Source of the DNA: Chamaecyparis obtusa
Taxonomy: Eukaryota; Streptophyta; Pinopsida; Cupressales; Cupressaceae
Assembly: GCA_027943335.1 (NCBI GenBank)
Contig: BSBK01007741.1
Coordinates: forward strand, 1,280,001 to 1,344,000
DNA length: 64,000 bases
Direction of reading: 5' to 3'
The notes beneath the pieces were generated by a model. The model saw only the letters and a program-made list of their open reading frames with translations, had not been told where the DNA came from and searched no databases. The translations under genes and the position numbers were made by a program. The stretch's first letter is position 1; each line of letters begins with the position of its first letter. This document shows, in pieces, positions 1 through 14,000 of this stretch.

Positions 1-1033
1 TCTAGGATACATGGTGATTGGATGTAGGATGGAGTCACATGCTGGATGCAAGATTAATCTATATGAAACTATTAGGACTTGGGGATTTCATTATGTTAAT
101 GTGGAGGGCACAACCTAGTTTGATATAGCAACATTAGAGACCGGCCAAGGTTACCGGGAACTCAAAACCATGTCACCAATGTTGCAGAGGACTAACACAA
201 AAATACATGAAAGGGTTTCCCCAGCATCACACATGAATCTGGAAGGATTCAAGGTAGAAACGATGCTGGAGAACCCACAAACTAACAAAAATTCCCAAGT
301 GCACCATGTAAACCAAAATATCACATGTGGAATGTGCAAGGGTTATACTCAACTAACTCATAGGTAGAAACAAGATGATCAAAAGACTTACCATGGAGCT
401 CCCTCATTCACAGCGCACCATGATATAGAGGATTGTGGCAAATTTGAGTAGAGGATCAATGAGAAGCTATAAAAGATAAACATGATCTAAAGGACAAAAT
501 CCAAACAAGATGTCTTTTTCCAAGGAGAGAGATTGATTGTTTGATTAATGGGAGGAGAGTAGGTCAGACATGAGGAAGGATACATCCTGCAAGGACCCGT
601 TGGATGAGGAGAATGTTATGTTGTTGTTGGAAAATTATGAATCAACGATAATCATGTGAACAAGGATATTCGATAAAAGATGTTGTTGAAGGATGAGGAA
701 TGGTGAGACAAGTTCAAATGATCATAGCTTCTACAGGGCTAGCGATGATATGTACAATGAGATGGAATGATATAGTATTAAGTGGGGCACAAAAGATAAA
801 CAAAAGATCCAAAGGAACAAATGAAATAAAAAGTATCTCACACACCTTTTCCATAGGGAGGATTGATGGTTGAGATGGGGGATATGTGTGGTGTGAGGGA
901 TATGGTGGTAGAAAATGTTTGGATGGAATTATGGAAAGTGAGCATGATAGGGAGATGTTTTCAAGTCCAACATTGGCACATGTTTTGAGTTGGGTGGATG
1001 GAGGAGTTATGATAGGTAGTTTTGGGATACAAG
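1..1033 (-). other. Internal region of ground-level Tat/Ogre-like element, unassigned
   Basis: This stretch lies left of element A and continues at 7949, as shown by the near-match target duplication ACAAG (1029-1033) and AAAAG (7949-7953). From about 840 onward it has the same purine-rich plus strand (GGATGG, GGAGG, GATATG words) seen at 7949-9815. I find no domain in any frame; the short open frames here look like chance. It is assigned to the element whose LTR is at 23073-39775 only by continuity across the nested insertions. Confidence 0.4.
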
Positions 1034-2275
1034 TGTTAGGAACAACAATCCACAATACAATTGAGAGGAGGGGTGAATCAGTTGTATGATAGAATATTTA
1101 AACTTTAAACTTTAAGCTCAACAATATTAGATCCAATGAACACAATGAATGCCAACAACAATAAAACAATATTTTGGTTACAGGGAAAACCCTGTTAAAG
1201 GTAAAGCCCCAGTGGGAATTAGAACCCACTAATGATGTACTTGAGAGTATAGTAATCCTTGTTAGAAGATTTAGCCATGTTAGGAGCTTATTGAAACATT
1301 ACAGTACATGGTCCTTGTTAGAGGACAAACCCTATTACGAGTCAATAACAATAGAAGGCTCACTACCCCAAAGAAGGTTAAATCCACCTTCAGAACTCAC
1401 TAGTTCGCAACCGGTGTATATGAAGAAATAAATAATCTTTTGAACTATTTGTTAGCAACTATCTTTGCTTGATTAGTTCCAATGAATTTCACCAATAAAC
1501 CTCTACTCTACATGCAACAGACCACAAGCTCATAGCTTTCACAACCTCTCTATATCACATATATTTCCATCCATGTCTTTTCCAAAAAAAAGACCCTTTC
1601 ATTTTATACCTTATTACATTTTACCAAGATCACGTTGGCCCATGAGGTTTTCCTAATTACAAAAAAATTACATAAACCCTTGCTAAGATACACACAATAT
1701 CTAATGATTAAATTACAACCAATTAAGGACCGACATCCTTGATTTGTGCATGCCAAAACAAAATACGCACTTCATTCCCTGAGTCAGCTTCAGAATAAGC
1801 CATCGCTAAAGCACACACCATAGATGACATCACCAATCACTCCATACCTTGCGTTAACCAATGAACATCCTATCAGTACCTCTTCCATCATCCTTCAAGT
1901 TCACATACCTTGAATCTAGTTCCTCTAAAAGATATAACAGAAACTTAGAGACTAACTTTGTCAATTCTCATTGTCACAGTCCAGTGACCAATCTTTATCA
2001 AAACAACTATAACTTTCTAATAATTCAATACATAATTATTCTATCATAGATATAAGATCACAACATCCACCTAAACTCTCATCTAACTTCACAACATCTG
2101 AAACATCCGTACACTAACCATACACCATAATTACCAGTCTGGTTCCTTCATAAAAGCATATGTTGACATCAGTGACAAAACACAAATGACAACGGTATGA
2201 GTGCCCATTCAGTAATGTAGTGATTAAACATATTACATGTCTTAATCACCACCCATGCATTAGAAATATCCAACA
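1034..2275 (-). repeat. 3' LTR of element A
   Basis: 1242 bp, aligned over its full length with 6721-7948. It contains the block shared by the copia-type LTRs here: a GTGGG...CCCAC inverted repeat (plus positions about 1211-1229), CTAACARGG words and a pyrimidine tract near the U5 end. Confidence 0.88.
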
Positions 2276-2482
2276 ATCTCCCACTTTGGCCATTGATGTC
2301 AACATATGGGAAAATCCTTATCCCAAAGTTATATCAATCCAAGTCCTTCAACTAAACAATCTCCTCAAACAATAGAGATTTTCTCATAGCAACACTCCCC
2401 CTTTGATAGGCAATGGAAAAGGGTTACATAAGCCTTCAAATGCCTTCACAGATAAAATTTCTTCCATGATCACTCCCCCTAA
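2276..2482 (-). promoter_or_regulatory. Triplicated polypurine tract of element A
   Basis: On the minus strand three G-rich purine tracts precede the 3' LTR: AAAGTGGGAGAT touching the LTR (plus 2276-2291), AAAGGGGGAGTG (about 2393-2405) and TTAGGGGGAGTG (about 2471-2482). The LTR-proximal one is the expected primer for plus-strand DNA synthesis. The extra copies match the multiplied tracts known from the Sirevirus branch of copia elements. Confidence 0.6.
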
Positions 2483-2559
2483 GGAGTAGATCCCCTTACA
2501 TCTAGTCCCCGAAAATGATGAGGCTCTGAACACTTCTGGACTGATGCATCTCTGCACCA

Positions 2560-5500
2560 TTTAGTTCTAACGGGGAGGGGGCCTAAACCCCTAGCATACC
2601 TCTAAGATATTCAAAGGTATCTTGTAGTAGTGGCTTTGTAAAAATGTCTACAATCTACTCTTTTATACAAATATATTCTAGCTTGATTTCTTTTTCTACC
2701 ACCTTGTCTCTCAAGAAGTGATACTTGATAGAAATGTGTTTAGTTTTAGAGTGTGTCACCAGATTCTTTGACATGTTTACTATGTTGGTGTTATCACAAT
2801 GGATAACCACAAGGCTCATTAAAATTTATTCCAATGTCTGTCAACATTTGTTTCATCCAAACAATCTGAGTGCAATTTATAGTAGCAACAACATATTCTG
2901 ATTCAGCAGTAGATTGTGCTATACAATCTTGTTTCTTAATTAGCCAAGAAACCAAATTTTTCCCAAAGAAAAATGCACCACCACTTGTACTTTTTTTGTC
3001 ATCAATATTTCCTTCCCAAATCAACTTCAGTATAAGCATGAAGTTCAAAGATATCATTCCTATCATACTATAAACCATAGTCTATGGTTCCCTCTGAGAT
3101 ACCTCAGTATTCTTTTCATAGTAACTAGATGAGTCTCTTTGGGTTCTGCCTTATATCTTGCCACAATTCCAACAACATTAGCAATATTTGGTCTAGTGTG
3201 AGTCAGATATTGTATCCCTCCAACCATTGACCTATACAAAGTCTAAAAAATACATTTTGATTCATCATCAATTTTTAGCTTGTTTCCAGTCACCATAGGT
3301 GTTCCTACTGGTTTACAATCTTTCATATCGAATTTCTTAAGCAGTTCTTTGAGATACTTGGTTTGAGAAATGAAAATACCATTCTCATTCTAAGTTATTT
3401 GCAGTCCAAGAAAGAATTTCATTTCACCTATCATGGACATCTCAAATTCACTTTCCATTTCTTTAGCAAACTTCTTACATAGATCATTATTACCTCCAAA
3501 GATAATGTCATCCACAAATACCTCTACTATCAGGATTCCATCTTCAGTAGTTCTTAAGTACAAATTATTGTCTACATTACCTTTTTTGAATCCAAGTCCA
3601 AGTAGATACTTGTCCAACCTTGCATACCAAGCCCTAGGAGCTTGCTTCAACCCATATAGTGCTTTCTTTAATTTTCACACCATGTCTTTCTCTTTGCATA
3701 GAGGAAATCCATCTGGTTGTTCTATGTATACTTCTTCTTCAAGATCTCCATTCAGAAATGCAAATTTAACATCCATCTAATACACTTTGAAGTTTTTGTG
3801 TGCAACATAAGATAGAAATAATCTTATTGCCTCTATTCTAGCAACATGAGCAAATGTTTCTTCAAAGTCTATGCCTTCTTGTTGTGAGTATCCCTTACAC
3901 ACTAGTCTTGCTTTATTCCTTACAACTATTCCTTCTTCATCCATTTTGTTTCTAAAGACTCATTTTGTTCCTATAACATTTTTATTTTTAGGTCTTGGAA
4001 CCAATTCCCAAGTATTATTTTTCTTTATCTGATCCAATTCTTCTTTCATGGCATTTATCCAAGATTCATCTTTAAAGGCTTCATCTGTAGTCTTTGGCTC
4101 AACTTGAGAAATCAAACAACTTTCTTCTCTGACTTTAGATCTAGTTAGCACTCCCTGATTGGTATTGCCAATAATTTGATTTTTAGGATGGTTATTTTTT
4201 ACATACCTTGGAGTTTTAGGAGTTTCATTAGTCTTCCTTGTATCATCACAAGCCTCTTTTTCACTTTCTTCCTCAACAAGTTACTCTTCTTCAACAGCAA
4301 TAGTGGCTTCTTTTACTTCTGATATTTGATTGTTGTCATACATTCTTTCTTGTATCTGAAATTTATCAACTATTCTTACATTGTTACTTTCAACCATCTT
4401 CCTTAATCTCAGATTGAAACATTTGTATGCCTTACTTTTAATAGAGTAACCAAGGAAGATACCTTCATCACTTCTAGCATCCAATTTCCCTATCTCATCA
4501 TCCCTCTTGATATAACATTTTCTACCAAAAATTCTAAAATATTTTACAGTAGGAGTATGATCAAACCATAGTTCATAGGGAGTCTTACTTGTGCCATCTC
4601 TGATTTGAATTATGTTTAATGTGTACATTGTTGTTCCAATAGCCTCTCTCCAATGTACATGAGATACATTCCCTTCAATCAGCATTGTTCTGGCAGCATC
4701 AAGTATAGTTATGTTTCTTCACTCTGCTATCCCATTTTGTTGTGAAGTCCTAGGAGCAGATGTTTGTCTTTTTATCCCATGCTCTTCATAGTATAAATTA
4801 AATAAATCTGATGTAAACTATCCACCTCTATCTGATATTAAACACTTTATTTTCAGTCCTAATTCATTCTCTACTTTTTCTTTAAACAACTTGAATTTTT
4901 CAAATGCTTCTGATTTTTTTCTCAAATAGGTAACCCACATCATTCTAGAAAAGTCATCAACAAAGAGTATAAAATACCTTTCACCATAGTATGACTTTGT
5001 TCTTGTAGGCCCACATAGATTTGTATGTACCAAATCCAACTTTCCTATTGATGTAAATGTTTTTCTTTTATGACTAATTTTAGTTTGCTTTCCCATAACA
5101 CATTCTCTTCATACAGTGTTAGAAGGTTTCACAATCTTTGGTAGATCTCTTACTGCATTAGCCATACTTTCCTTCACAATGTTATCAAAGTTAACATGAC
5201 AAAATCTTCTATGCCATAACCAACTATCATCTACCTTCACAACAAAACAAGAGGCTCCAAATGTGTTTAGTTCAAATACATTACCTCTAGATCTTGAACC
5301 AATAGCAACCAGTTTTACTTCCTTGCTTCTGATAAAGCATTTACCATTTACAAAACTTAACTGAAAGTTTTTATCCATTAACTATCCAACACTCAACAAG
5401 TTATGTTTCAATCCTTCAAAAAGTAGTACATTGTCTGTATTAGTCTTTCCATCCAGAGTGATGGATCCTACTCCTATGATGGATTTTGGGAGATTGTTCC

Positions 5501-6659
5501 CAAACCTTATGACACCTCCATCATAATTTACTAACTTAAAAAACTTGTTCTTATCACCAATCATGTGATGAGAACATCCACTATCAATTATCCATTCAAT
5601 TTTCTTGTCAACATGAGATACTAAGGCTTTTTCCTCATGAACTAATTCATCTTTAATAGCAACAAATCCAATCTCTTCATTGTCTAAATCATCATCATCA
5701 TCAGAGATTCCTTCACTAGCATAATAACATTCTTTGTCTCTTCTAATCTTTGCATAATCAGGTTTGTACTTAGGAATTCTTGTAGGACATCTAGATGCAA
5801 AATGACCTATCTTATTGCATGAAAAACATTTCAAAGGTAATTTGCCTTCAAATTTTCCCTTACCTCTTTTCTCTCTTCTAGCTATCAGTGCAAAAATTTA
5901 TTTTATCATCTTTTCTTCTTCCATTATCTTCTCCCATTCCTCAGCATACTCACCAAGCTCTTCTCTCAGGTCTTCTTTGCTTGTGCTCAGAAGTGCAGAT
6001 ACTTTTTTGTGTGCGGTTTCCCTAAATGCAGATTCCACTTTAGGAATAGCTTCTCCTAATTCCACAGCTTCAAAGGTAGTTAACTTTGCAATCAACATCT
6101 CTCTACTAAAGTTTGGAGTCAGGGGTATGGTTTCTTGAATTGACATTGCCTTAAATTTGTAAGTAGGAGTTAGAGATCTGAGAATCTTTGCAATGACTTC
6201 ATCTTCATCATAAGTACCTCCACAATTTCTAATTCCACCTATAGCTTCTATAACCCTTTTAACATAGGCTCTAATGCTTTCATCTTCATTCGTTTGTAGC
6301 TTCTCCATCTTTGTCTTCCATTTTTGTAATTTTTCTTGTTTGGTTTACTTATCTCCTTCATAGAGTGCCTCTAGTCTATTCCAAATTTCATGTGCCAAAT
6401 CTAGATCTTTAATTTTAGTAAACTCACCCTCAGATAGTGTGTTGATCAATGCTTCTCTTATGACCATGTTGCATGAAAATAACTTATTTTCATCTTCATC
6501 AGCTATTTCCAAGCCATTCTCATCTTTCAGAGATTCCTTCTTTTTCACAATCATCCAGTAGTCTATGCCCATACCTAGCAGATGTGTTCGCATCTTGTTC
6601 TTCCAACTGTCAAAGTTTTTAGGATCAAACTTAGGACTTTCCTTCCTATAGAATGCTAT
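2560..6659 (-). pseudogene. Copia gag-pol polyprotein of element A (decayed)
   Basis: A single minus-strand frame runs from the gag start to about 3100 and is then shifted in RNaseH. Domains in order: gag (KESPKFDPKNFDSWKNKM near the N-terminus), CCHC knuckle CFSCNKIGHFASRCP (about 5830-5785), protease WIIDSGCSHHMIGD (about 5600-5560), integrase zinc motif HRRFCHVNFD, the RT region with the VDDIIFGG active site (about 3520), and RNaseH with STSGGAFFFG (about 2990) and TKHISIKYHF. The family's start ATG, seen intact in element F at 45267, is ATA here (6657-6659). Several in-frame stops interrupt every domain, so no functional protein is expected. Order and motifs are those of Ty1/copia. Confidence 0.88.
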
Positions 6660-6700
6660 TTCCAAGATCACCTCAAGCTATTAAGCTTTCTCTATGAGGA

Positions 6701-6718
6701 CCACAAGCTCTGATACCA
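6701..6718 (-). other. Primer binding site of element A (tRNA-Met)
   Basis: Minus-strand TGGTATCAGAGCTTGTGG begins two bases inside the 5' LTR edge. It matches the 3' end of plant initiator tRNA-Met in its first dozen bases, as is usual for copia elements. Confidence 0.85.
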
Positions 6719-6720
6719 AT

Positions 6721-7948
6721 TGTTAGGAACAACAGTCCATAATACAACTGAGAGGGGGGGTGAATCAGTTGTCTAATAGAATATTAAACTTTAAACTTTA
6801 AGCTCAATAATATCGGATCCAATGAACACAATGAATTCCAACACAATAACACAATATTTTGGTTATGGGGAAACCCTATTAAAGGTAAAAAGCACGATGG
6901 GAATTAGCACCCACTAATGATGTACTGAGAGTATAGTAATCCTTGTTAGAAGATATAGCCATGTTAGGCGCTTATTGAAACATTACAGTACATAGTCCTT
7001 GTTAGAGGACATACCCTGTTAGGAGTCAAGAACAATAGAAGGCTCACTGCCCAAAGAGTTTAAATCCACCTTTAGAACTTACTAGTTCACAACCAGTGTA
7101 TATGAAGAAATACATAATCTTTTGAACTATTTGTTAGCAACTATCTTTGCTTGATCAATTCCAATGAATTCCACCAGTAAACCTCTTCTCTAAATGTAGC
7201 AGACACAAGCTCGTAGCTTTCACAACCTCTTTATATCACATATATTCCATCCATGTCTTTTCTAAAGAAAATACCTTTCATTTATACCTTATTACATTTT
7301 ACCAAGATCACATCGGCCCATGAGGATTTCATAATTACAAATAGTTCCATAAACCCTTTCTAAGATACACATGGTATCTAATAATTACATTACAATAATT
7401 AAGGACTGACATCCTTGATTTGTGCATGCCAAACAAAATACACGCTTCATTCCCTGAGTCAGCTTCAGAATAAGCCATTGCCAAAGCACACGCCATAGAT
7501 GACATCACCAATCACTCTGTACCTTGTGCTAACCAATGAACATTGTCAGTACCTCTTCCATCATCCTTCAAGTTCACATACCTTGAATCTAGTTCCTCTG
7601 AAAGATATAATAGAAACTCAGAGACCAACTCTGTCAATTCTCACTATCACAGTCCAGTGACCATTCTTTATCAAAACAATTGTAACTTTCTTAATAAGAA
7701 ATAACTAATGATGCAATCATAGATATAAGATCACAAAATCCACCTGAACTCTCATTTGACTTTGCAACATCCAAAACATCCATACACTAACCATACACCA
7801 TGATTACCAATCTAGTTCCTTCATAAAAGTAGATGTTGACATCAGTGACAAAACACAAATGACAACAGTATGAGTGCCCATTCAGTAACGTAGTGATTCA
7901 ACATATTACATGTCTCAATCACCACCCATGCATTAGCAATATCCAACA
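6721..7948 (-). repeat. 5' LTR of element A
   Basis: 1228 bp, paired with 1034-2275 and homologous to the LTR at 43956-45195. In element orientation it starts TGTTGGATATTGC and ends TTCCTAACA. Confidence 0.88.
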
Positions 7949-7953
7949 AAAAG

Positions 7954-9700
7954 GACCCAGAATGGATTTAGGAGATGGAGGAGGGGAATAATTAGCTAGT
8001 AGAATAGCAACCTTGGGTGTCGTTGTGGATGTTTATTTTAGACACATAGTGTCTTTTTCCTTTGGGATCCACATAGTTTTTTATTTTTCTTTGGTGGGCC
8101 TTTATGGCCTTTGGGATGTATTGGATTTCTTGATTGGATTTTTCTTTTCTTGAGCATGTCTTTTAGAGTGGACATAGCAATCTTTGGATCTTTGTGGATA
8201 GTTACCCTTATGCATTTTTTAGTTTCATCCAAATTGCCATGGGTAGAAATAGAGGGATCATGAGAAGTTGTATGAGATGGAGAAGATGTGGATGGAGAGA
8301 TGGAGGGATATTGGTAGATAGGGGATGTGGGATGTTCCTTTGTTGATCCTGACTAGGAATGTAGGAAATGAGATTTTTATGGTGGGTGCTAGGGATATGG
8401 GATTGGTGGATGGAGAAATGACTAGGATAAGATGGTGGATGATATTTTTGGAAGTAAGAACCTAAAATGGATTTGGTATGTGGAGGATATGCGATGGTAT
8501 AATTTGGGAGAGAGGGACCCAAAATGGATTTAGAGGATGAAGGAGAAATGTGATAGGTCATTTTGGATTGCAATGATGGAGGATGAGGGATGGCCTTATA
8601 TGTTTTGGAGGAATGACAAGGGTATGTGATGGTGGATTTAGACATGTTCTTGAATTTGTCTTTAGCTATACCAACATTTCTAGAGGAAGTGTCTTCAAAT
8701 GTGTGACCAATACCACATGATCATGGATATTTTTTGTCTTGGATGAGCTCCAAAGTTCCTTGTTCATGGACACCTAAGCCCTTACCTTGATAATTCCATT
8801 TCTTCAGCATTTTATCCAAGAAAGGATACTTTTTACTTAGGGAATAAGATTAACATCTAGTATTAGGTGTCATGGTGGAAGATATGAAACTTATGTCTTG
8901 TTCTTCAAGTGGAGCCCCATTGACAAATGTAAGTGGACGAAGGGGATAGAGTGATGGTAGTGGGATATATGTTAAAGGATCATGAAGTGGAAGAGATGGG
9001 ATGACAAGATCTTGATTGGGATTAGGAGATGGTAATTGATTTTGAGATGGAGTAGATGGGAACAATGGATCATGCAATAGAGGAAGGGGGATGGTAGGAT
9101 CTTGATTTGAAGGAATGGATTCTGATGGATCATGAGATAGAGGAAGAGGGATGGTAAGATCTTGATTTAGGTTGATGGATGGTTCATCATGCTTTTGGAA
9201 AATATCTTGACTTGATTGGGTTGGTGTGCATGGTGCGATGAGGGATGTATGGATGGATTCTTTAATGGCATGGATGGAAGGATTGGAGGCTCTACAATTA
9301 TGATGAAAGGAAGGAAGATGGAGTCACGAGGCTCATTGAATGTGGTTTGGATAATTCTAGGAGGAAAAGATGTGGATGGGGATTGGATTGATTCAATGAT
9401 GGTAGGAGATGGAAGAGGGCTAATAAGTGGGGTAGATGGAAAATGGATAATAGGTGTGGGTGATGGAAGATGGATGATGGATGTAGGAGGTAGATGGGGA
9501 TTATCAATAGTGGCTTCACATGAGGGAGTGAGATGACATGACTCATCAACTTTAGGAGAGGGATTTTTTATTGGCTTCATTGTGAAACTCCTTGGAGACT
9601 TCCGTAATGGATTTTGAGGTGAATATTTAGAATGTGTAGATGGAAAGGAGCTAGGATAGTTTGTAGATATGTGAGGTGGTGGATTCTTAATTTGGTTGAG
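7954..9700 (-). pseudogene. Proline/serine/histidine-rich reading frame, fragmented
   Basis: The minus strand reads as low-complexity protein rich in Pro, Ser, His and Ile in shifting frames, for example HLPSPTPIIHFPSTPLISP (about 9470-9415). Short related DNA units recur, such as GACCCAGAATGGATTTAG at 7955 and relatives at about 8460 and 8517, so internal duplication has contributed. A less repetitive basic stretch (DETKKCIRVTIHKDPKIAM, about 8230-8175) closes it. It appears to continue the better frame at 16683-17266, from which element B separates it. The position downstream of the primer site of a Tat/Ogre-like element suggests the extra ORF or gag N-terminus of such elements. I cannot name a domain. 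Confidence 0.35.
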
Positions 9701-9815
9701 GGGATGACCATGTAGAGGAGGAGGTGGAGGATGGCATGACTACATAGTTCACATAAGAAGGCATGGAGGTGACTTGTGAACTAGATTGACTAAGTGATGG
9801 GGTAGGGGTTATGGA

Positions 9816-10985
9816 TGTTAGGAATGAATGAAAAGTATTTTGGTAGTCATTCTATAGTAGTTGTTGTTTCATTCATGACTTGGATTGTCATTGATGTCAA
9901 CACAGTGATATTCTGGATATTAGCAAGAAAGTAGGTACAATTTTGTTTTGTGCACATGTTGTATTGTAGATTGGATTTTTCATAGTTGATGGTATGTTCT
10001 TTGGTGTGTTATTAGCCTTTGGTGTGTTAATAGCACAAAAAGAAATTCATTCATTTGTGAGAGTTATAAGCATTTTGGTGAAAGTAGTGTTTAGACAGTG
10101 TTTCTGTGAAGCGATGTTCAGAAATCGGAGGATATCTCTTAGCTGGGATGGAATCTGATTTTTTGTAGTTAAAGGGATGTTGGAGACTCATTAATGATGA
10201 TGTGCTTCACAATGAAAACTTTGAGGATATGTTTGGAGAAAGTTACAGTATCTGGAAGCCGATAGTTTTATGTGAATTATGTGTGTAGCGTGTAGAATTT
10301 ATTATTTTGTAATTGAAGACTGACTCATTTGTAATTATTTGAGTTTTTTATATAAGAAGGAATGTTATCCTTGTTTTAATGTGTACTATGAAGATTGAGA
10401 TGTGAATATATGCATGAAGTGAAGAAAAGAGCTAATTCAGTGATGAAGGAAGACTTGTGAGTACAGAGATCTGGAATTGTGATCTTGTGTAGCAGAGAGT
10501 GTGGTTTTGGCACAGTGTGAAGGAGGTAATATATTTCATATTATTCTATTGAATAATTATAAGATCTTTTGGACAATGGGTTCAGAGATCTTGCCTTGAA
10601 GCTGTTTGGGCAGTGGGTCCTTCTATCTTCCATAAACTCTTAATTGGGTTAGAATCTTTTAACAGGGATTCAAAATCTCCTAATAGGGATTTATATGTAC
10701 TGAATGTATTTTATAAGACTCCTAACAAGGTCCATCCTCTAACAAGGAACTTTCATATTAGTGCATCATTTTGTGGGCATCATTCCCACCAAGGTTTACT
10801 CTTTTTAAGAGGTTCCTTAGTCAACATATCTTGTGTTATTATGAAATTGTGTATGATTATCTTTCTATGGTTGATCAGTACATTGATTATATTGTTTAAA
10901 GTAGTTGAATAGATAAATTATTTGATAACTGATTCAGCCCCCCCCCCCCCCTCTCAGTTATCTTGGGGATCTTTACTTTCTAACA
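9816..10985 (+). repeat. 5' LTR of element B
   Basis: 1170 bp, TGTTAGGAATG...TTTCTAACA. Near its 3' end it carries repeated CTAACARGG words, the inverted repeat GTGGGCATCATTCCCAC (10773-10789) and a run of 14 C (about 10937-10950), which is shorter in the partner LTR. Confidence 0.93.
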
Positions 10986-10987
10986 AT

Positions 10988-11003
10988 TGGTATCAAAGTA
11001 GCA
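10988..11003 (+). other. Primer binding site of element B (tRNA-Met type)
   Basis: TGGTATCAAAGTAGCA starts two bases after the 5' LTR. It is the tRNA-Met complement with G-to-A change in the usual ATCAGAG core. Confidence 0.8.
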
Positions 11004-11041
11004 GGTCCTTGAAAGAAAAGTTTAACAACTTAAGGAGATCC

Positions 11042-14000
11042 ATGGTGAATTTCAGAAAAGAAAGCCCTAAGTTTGATGGAGTAAATTTTGACAGCTGGAA
11101 AGAAAAGATGAAGACACATCTATTGTGTTTAGGACCAAGTTATTGGTTGATTACAAAGAATGAGAAGACTATCATTGAGGAAGACAATCTAGAGGTAGGA
11201 ACTAAAGATGACCTAGATATATTCATGTGTAACATACTTGCAAGAGAAGCACTTTTGTCAGCACTACCAGAGAATGAATATAGTCAGGTAAGATGTTTGA
11301 AAACATCTCATGCAATTTGGAAAGCTTTACATTCTACTTTTGAAGGTGATGAACATGCAAAGAAGGCTAGATTACATAAATGGATTTGTACATTTGAAGA
11401 TATCAGAATGATGGAAGATGAATCTATTAGAAGCTATATTGGTAGGATGTCTGAGATTGTAATAGGAATAAATTCTTGTGGAGGTGATAAGACAGAGAAT
11501 GAAGTGATATGGAAAATTTTGAGAACTTTGACACCAGTATTCAAGCAGACAACGCAGATGATTGAACAAGTGATACCTTGTACATCAAACTTTTCAAGAG
11601 AGACTCTTCTTGGAAGATTAGAAATAGCAAAGATGAACTTGAGATTATCAGGAGAGCTACCTAGAATGGAAACAGCATTCAGTGCTCTTAACATTAGACC
11701 TACAAGAAGTACTAGTGTGAATGGAGATTATGCCAGCAGTAGCAGATCTGAGGAAGATAAGAAGATTGAAGAAGGTATTGCATTACTTGTAAAAAGAGAA
11801 CTAGATGGTAAGAAAATCTTTAAATGTTGGACTTGTCAAGAATATGGTCATTTTGCATCTGAATGTCCTAAAAGAGTTAAGAAGTATAGAAGCAACTTTA
11901 AACCTAGGAAATCTAAAGAATGTTATTATGCAAATGATGAAGATCTTGAAGCAGGAAATGAAAAACATTTAAGTGACAGTGATAATGATAACTTTAAGGA
12001 AATAGGATTTGTAGCAATTAAAGAAGAAAGTTATGAATCTGATAAAAGGGAAGAAAAAGAATTAGTTTCACAAGTTGAAAAGAAATCTGATTGGATTATA
12101 GGTAGTGGTTGTTCACATCATATGACTGGAGATAAAAGAAAGTTTGTTAAGTTAGATAATTATGATGGAGGAATTGTTAGGGTTGGTAATAATGCACCTT
12201 GTTTGATTAAGGGTATAGGATCTATTACTCTTAATGGAAAGACTAACACTGATGATGTTTACTTTGTTGATGGACTGAGACATAATCTACTAAGTGTTGG
12301 ACAATTGGCTGATAAGGGTTATCAAGTTTGGTTTTCTGAGAAAACTTGTGTGATAAAAGATAAAGATAGAAATCAGATTGGAAAAGGATCCAAAACCAGA
12401 GGTAATGTATTTCAGTTGAATCTTACTAAGATGACATGTTTGATAACTAGGATTGATGACAGTTGGTTATGGCATAAAAGGTTTTGTCATATAAACTTTG
12501 ATAACATTGTCAAGGTGAGCACTACACTTGCGGTAAGAGATTTACCTAGAATTATGAAACCTAATAACATGATTTGCAAAGAATGTATGATGGCAAAGTA
12601 GAAAAGGAGTTCATTTCCCAACAAGAAGTTCACATCGACAGAGAAGCTGGAGATTGTTCATACAGACTTGAGTGGTCCTACTAGGACTAGAGGATTCTAT
12701 GGAGAAAGGTATTTTATGATTCTTGTTAATGATTTTACAAGAATGATGTGGATTGCATTTTTGAAAGAAAAATCTAAAGCATTTGATAAATTTAAGATCA
12801 TGAAAAGCAAAATTGAGAATGAATCTGGAATGAAGATTAAGTGTTTAAGATCTGATAGAGGTGGTGAATTTACATCTAGAGAGTTTAACACCTTTTGTGA
12901 AATGAATGGTATTATGAGACAACTTTCAGCCCCTAGAACACCAGAACAAAATGGTATTGCAGAAAGAAGGAATAGGTCAATAACTGAAGCAGCAAGAGCT
13001 ATGTTGTTTGAAAATGAGTTGGCTAAGACTTTTTGGAGAGAAGCAGTGAACACAGTAGTATACACTATGAATAGAGTACAAATCAGAGCAGATACAAACA
13101 AGACACCTTATGAATTATGGTTTGGACATACACCCTCAGTTAAGTATTTTAGAATTTTTGGAAGTAAATGTTATATAAAGAGAGATGATGATATAGGAAA
13201 GTTTGATCCTAGAAGTGATGAAGGAATATTTCTTGGATATTCTTTAAAAAGAAAAGCATATAGATGTTATAACAAAAGAAATAAGACTATTGTTGAAAGT
13301 GCAAATGTAAAAGTTGATGAGAAGTTTAAAATTTAGGAAAGAATGCTTGATTATGAATCTGATGGAGAAGCACAACCTTAGCCTCACATTGAAAATGCAA
13401 AATTATTTTTTGAAACCAACAGTGATTTGCTTAATGAAAGTCATACTAAAGAAAATAGAGAAGAAAACAGAGAAGAAAGCAGAGAAGAATCTACAGTTGG
13501 AACAAGATCAGTAACTATGACACCTAACAGGTATACTTCAAGACATCACCCTGTTGAGCAAGTTATTGGAAGTTTAGATAGAGGAGTTTTGACTCAAAAT
13601 AAGGTACATTTATATTTGATTTCTCAAATTGAACCTAAGACTACTAATGAAGCTTGTGGAGATGAATATTGGATTAATGCTATGAAAGAAGAACTAGAGC
13701 AGATTGAAAAAAACATGACATGGGAATTGGTCCCTAGACCTGAAGACAAGAATGTGATTGGAACAAAGTGGGTATTTAGAAACAAGATGAATGAACAAGG
13801 AGAAGTGATAAGAAACAAAGCAAGATTGGTATGTAAAGGATATTCACAACAAGAATGAATTGACTATGAAGAAAATTTTGCACCTGTGGCTAGACTTGAA
13901 GCAATGAGAATGTTTCTAGCATATGCAACTTACAAGAAATTCAGAGTGTATCAGATGGATGTGAAGTTAGCATTTTTGAATGGTGAATTGGAAGAAGTCT

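Larger units (their letters stand above)
1034..7948 (-). mobile_element. Copia element A, full length with both LTRs
   Basis: Complete Ty1/copia LTR retrotransposon on the minus strand: 5' LTR 6721-7948, tRNA-Met primer site, gag-protease-integrase-RT-RNaseH frame, polypurine tract, 3' LTR 1034-2275. LTRs start TGTTGG and end CCTAACA in element orientation. The flanking 5-mers ACAAG and AAAAG differ at one base, so the target duplication is probable. It interrupts the purine-rich internal region of the ground-level element. It belongs to the same family as element F (43956-48511), which lies in the opposite orientation. Decayed: stops throughout and a frame change in RNaseH. Confidence 0.9.

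Noticed and set aside
5815..6138. Plus-strand Ser-rich frames opposite element A gag, and the similar frame opposite F gag at 45788-46111
   Set aside because: Antisense shadows of conserved gag sequence, present at the same place in both elements for that reason.
9216..9536. Plus-strand open frame rich in Gly, Asp and Met
   Set aside because: It is the complement of the proline-rich minus-strand region; low composition complexity explains both.
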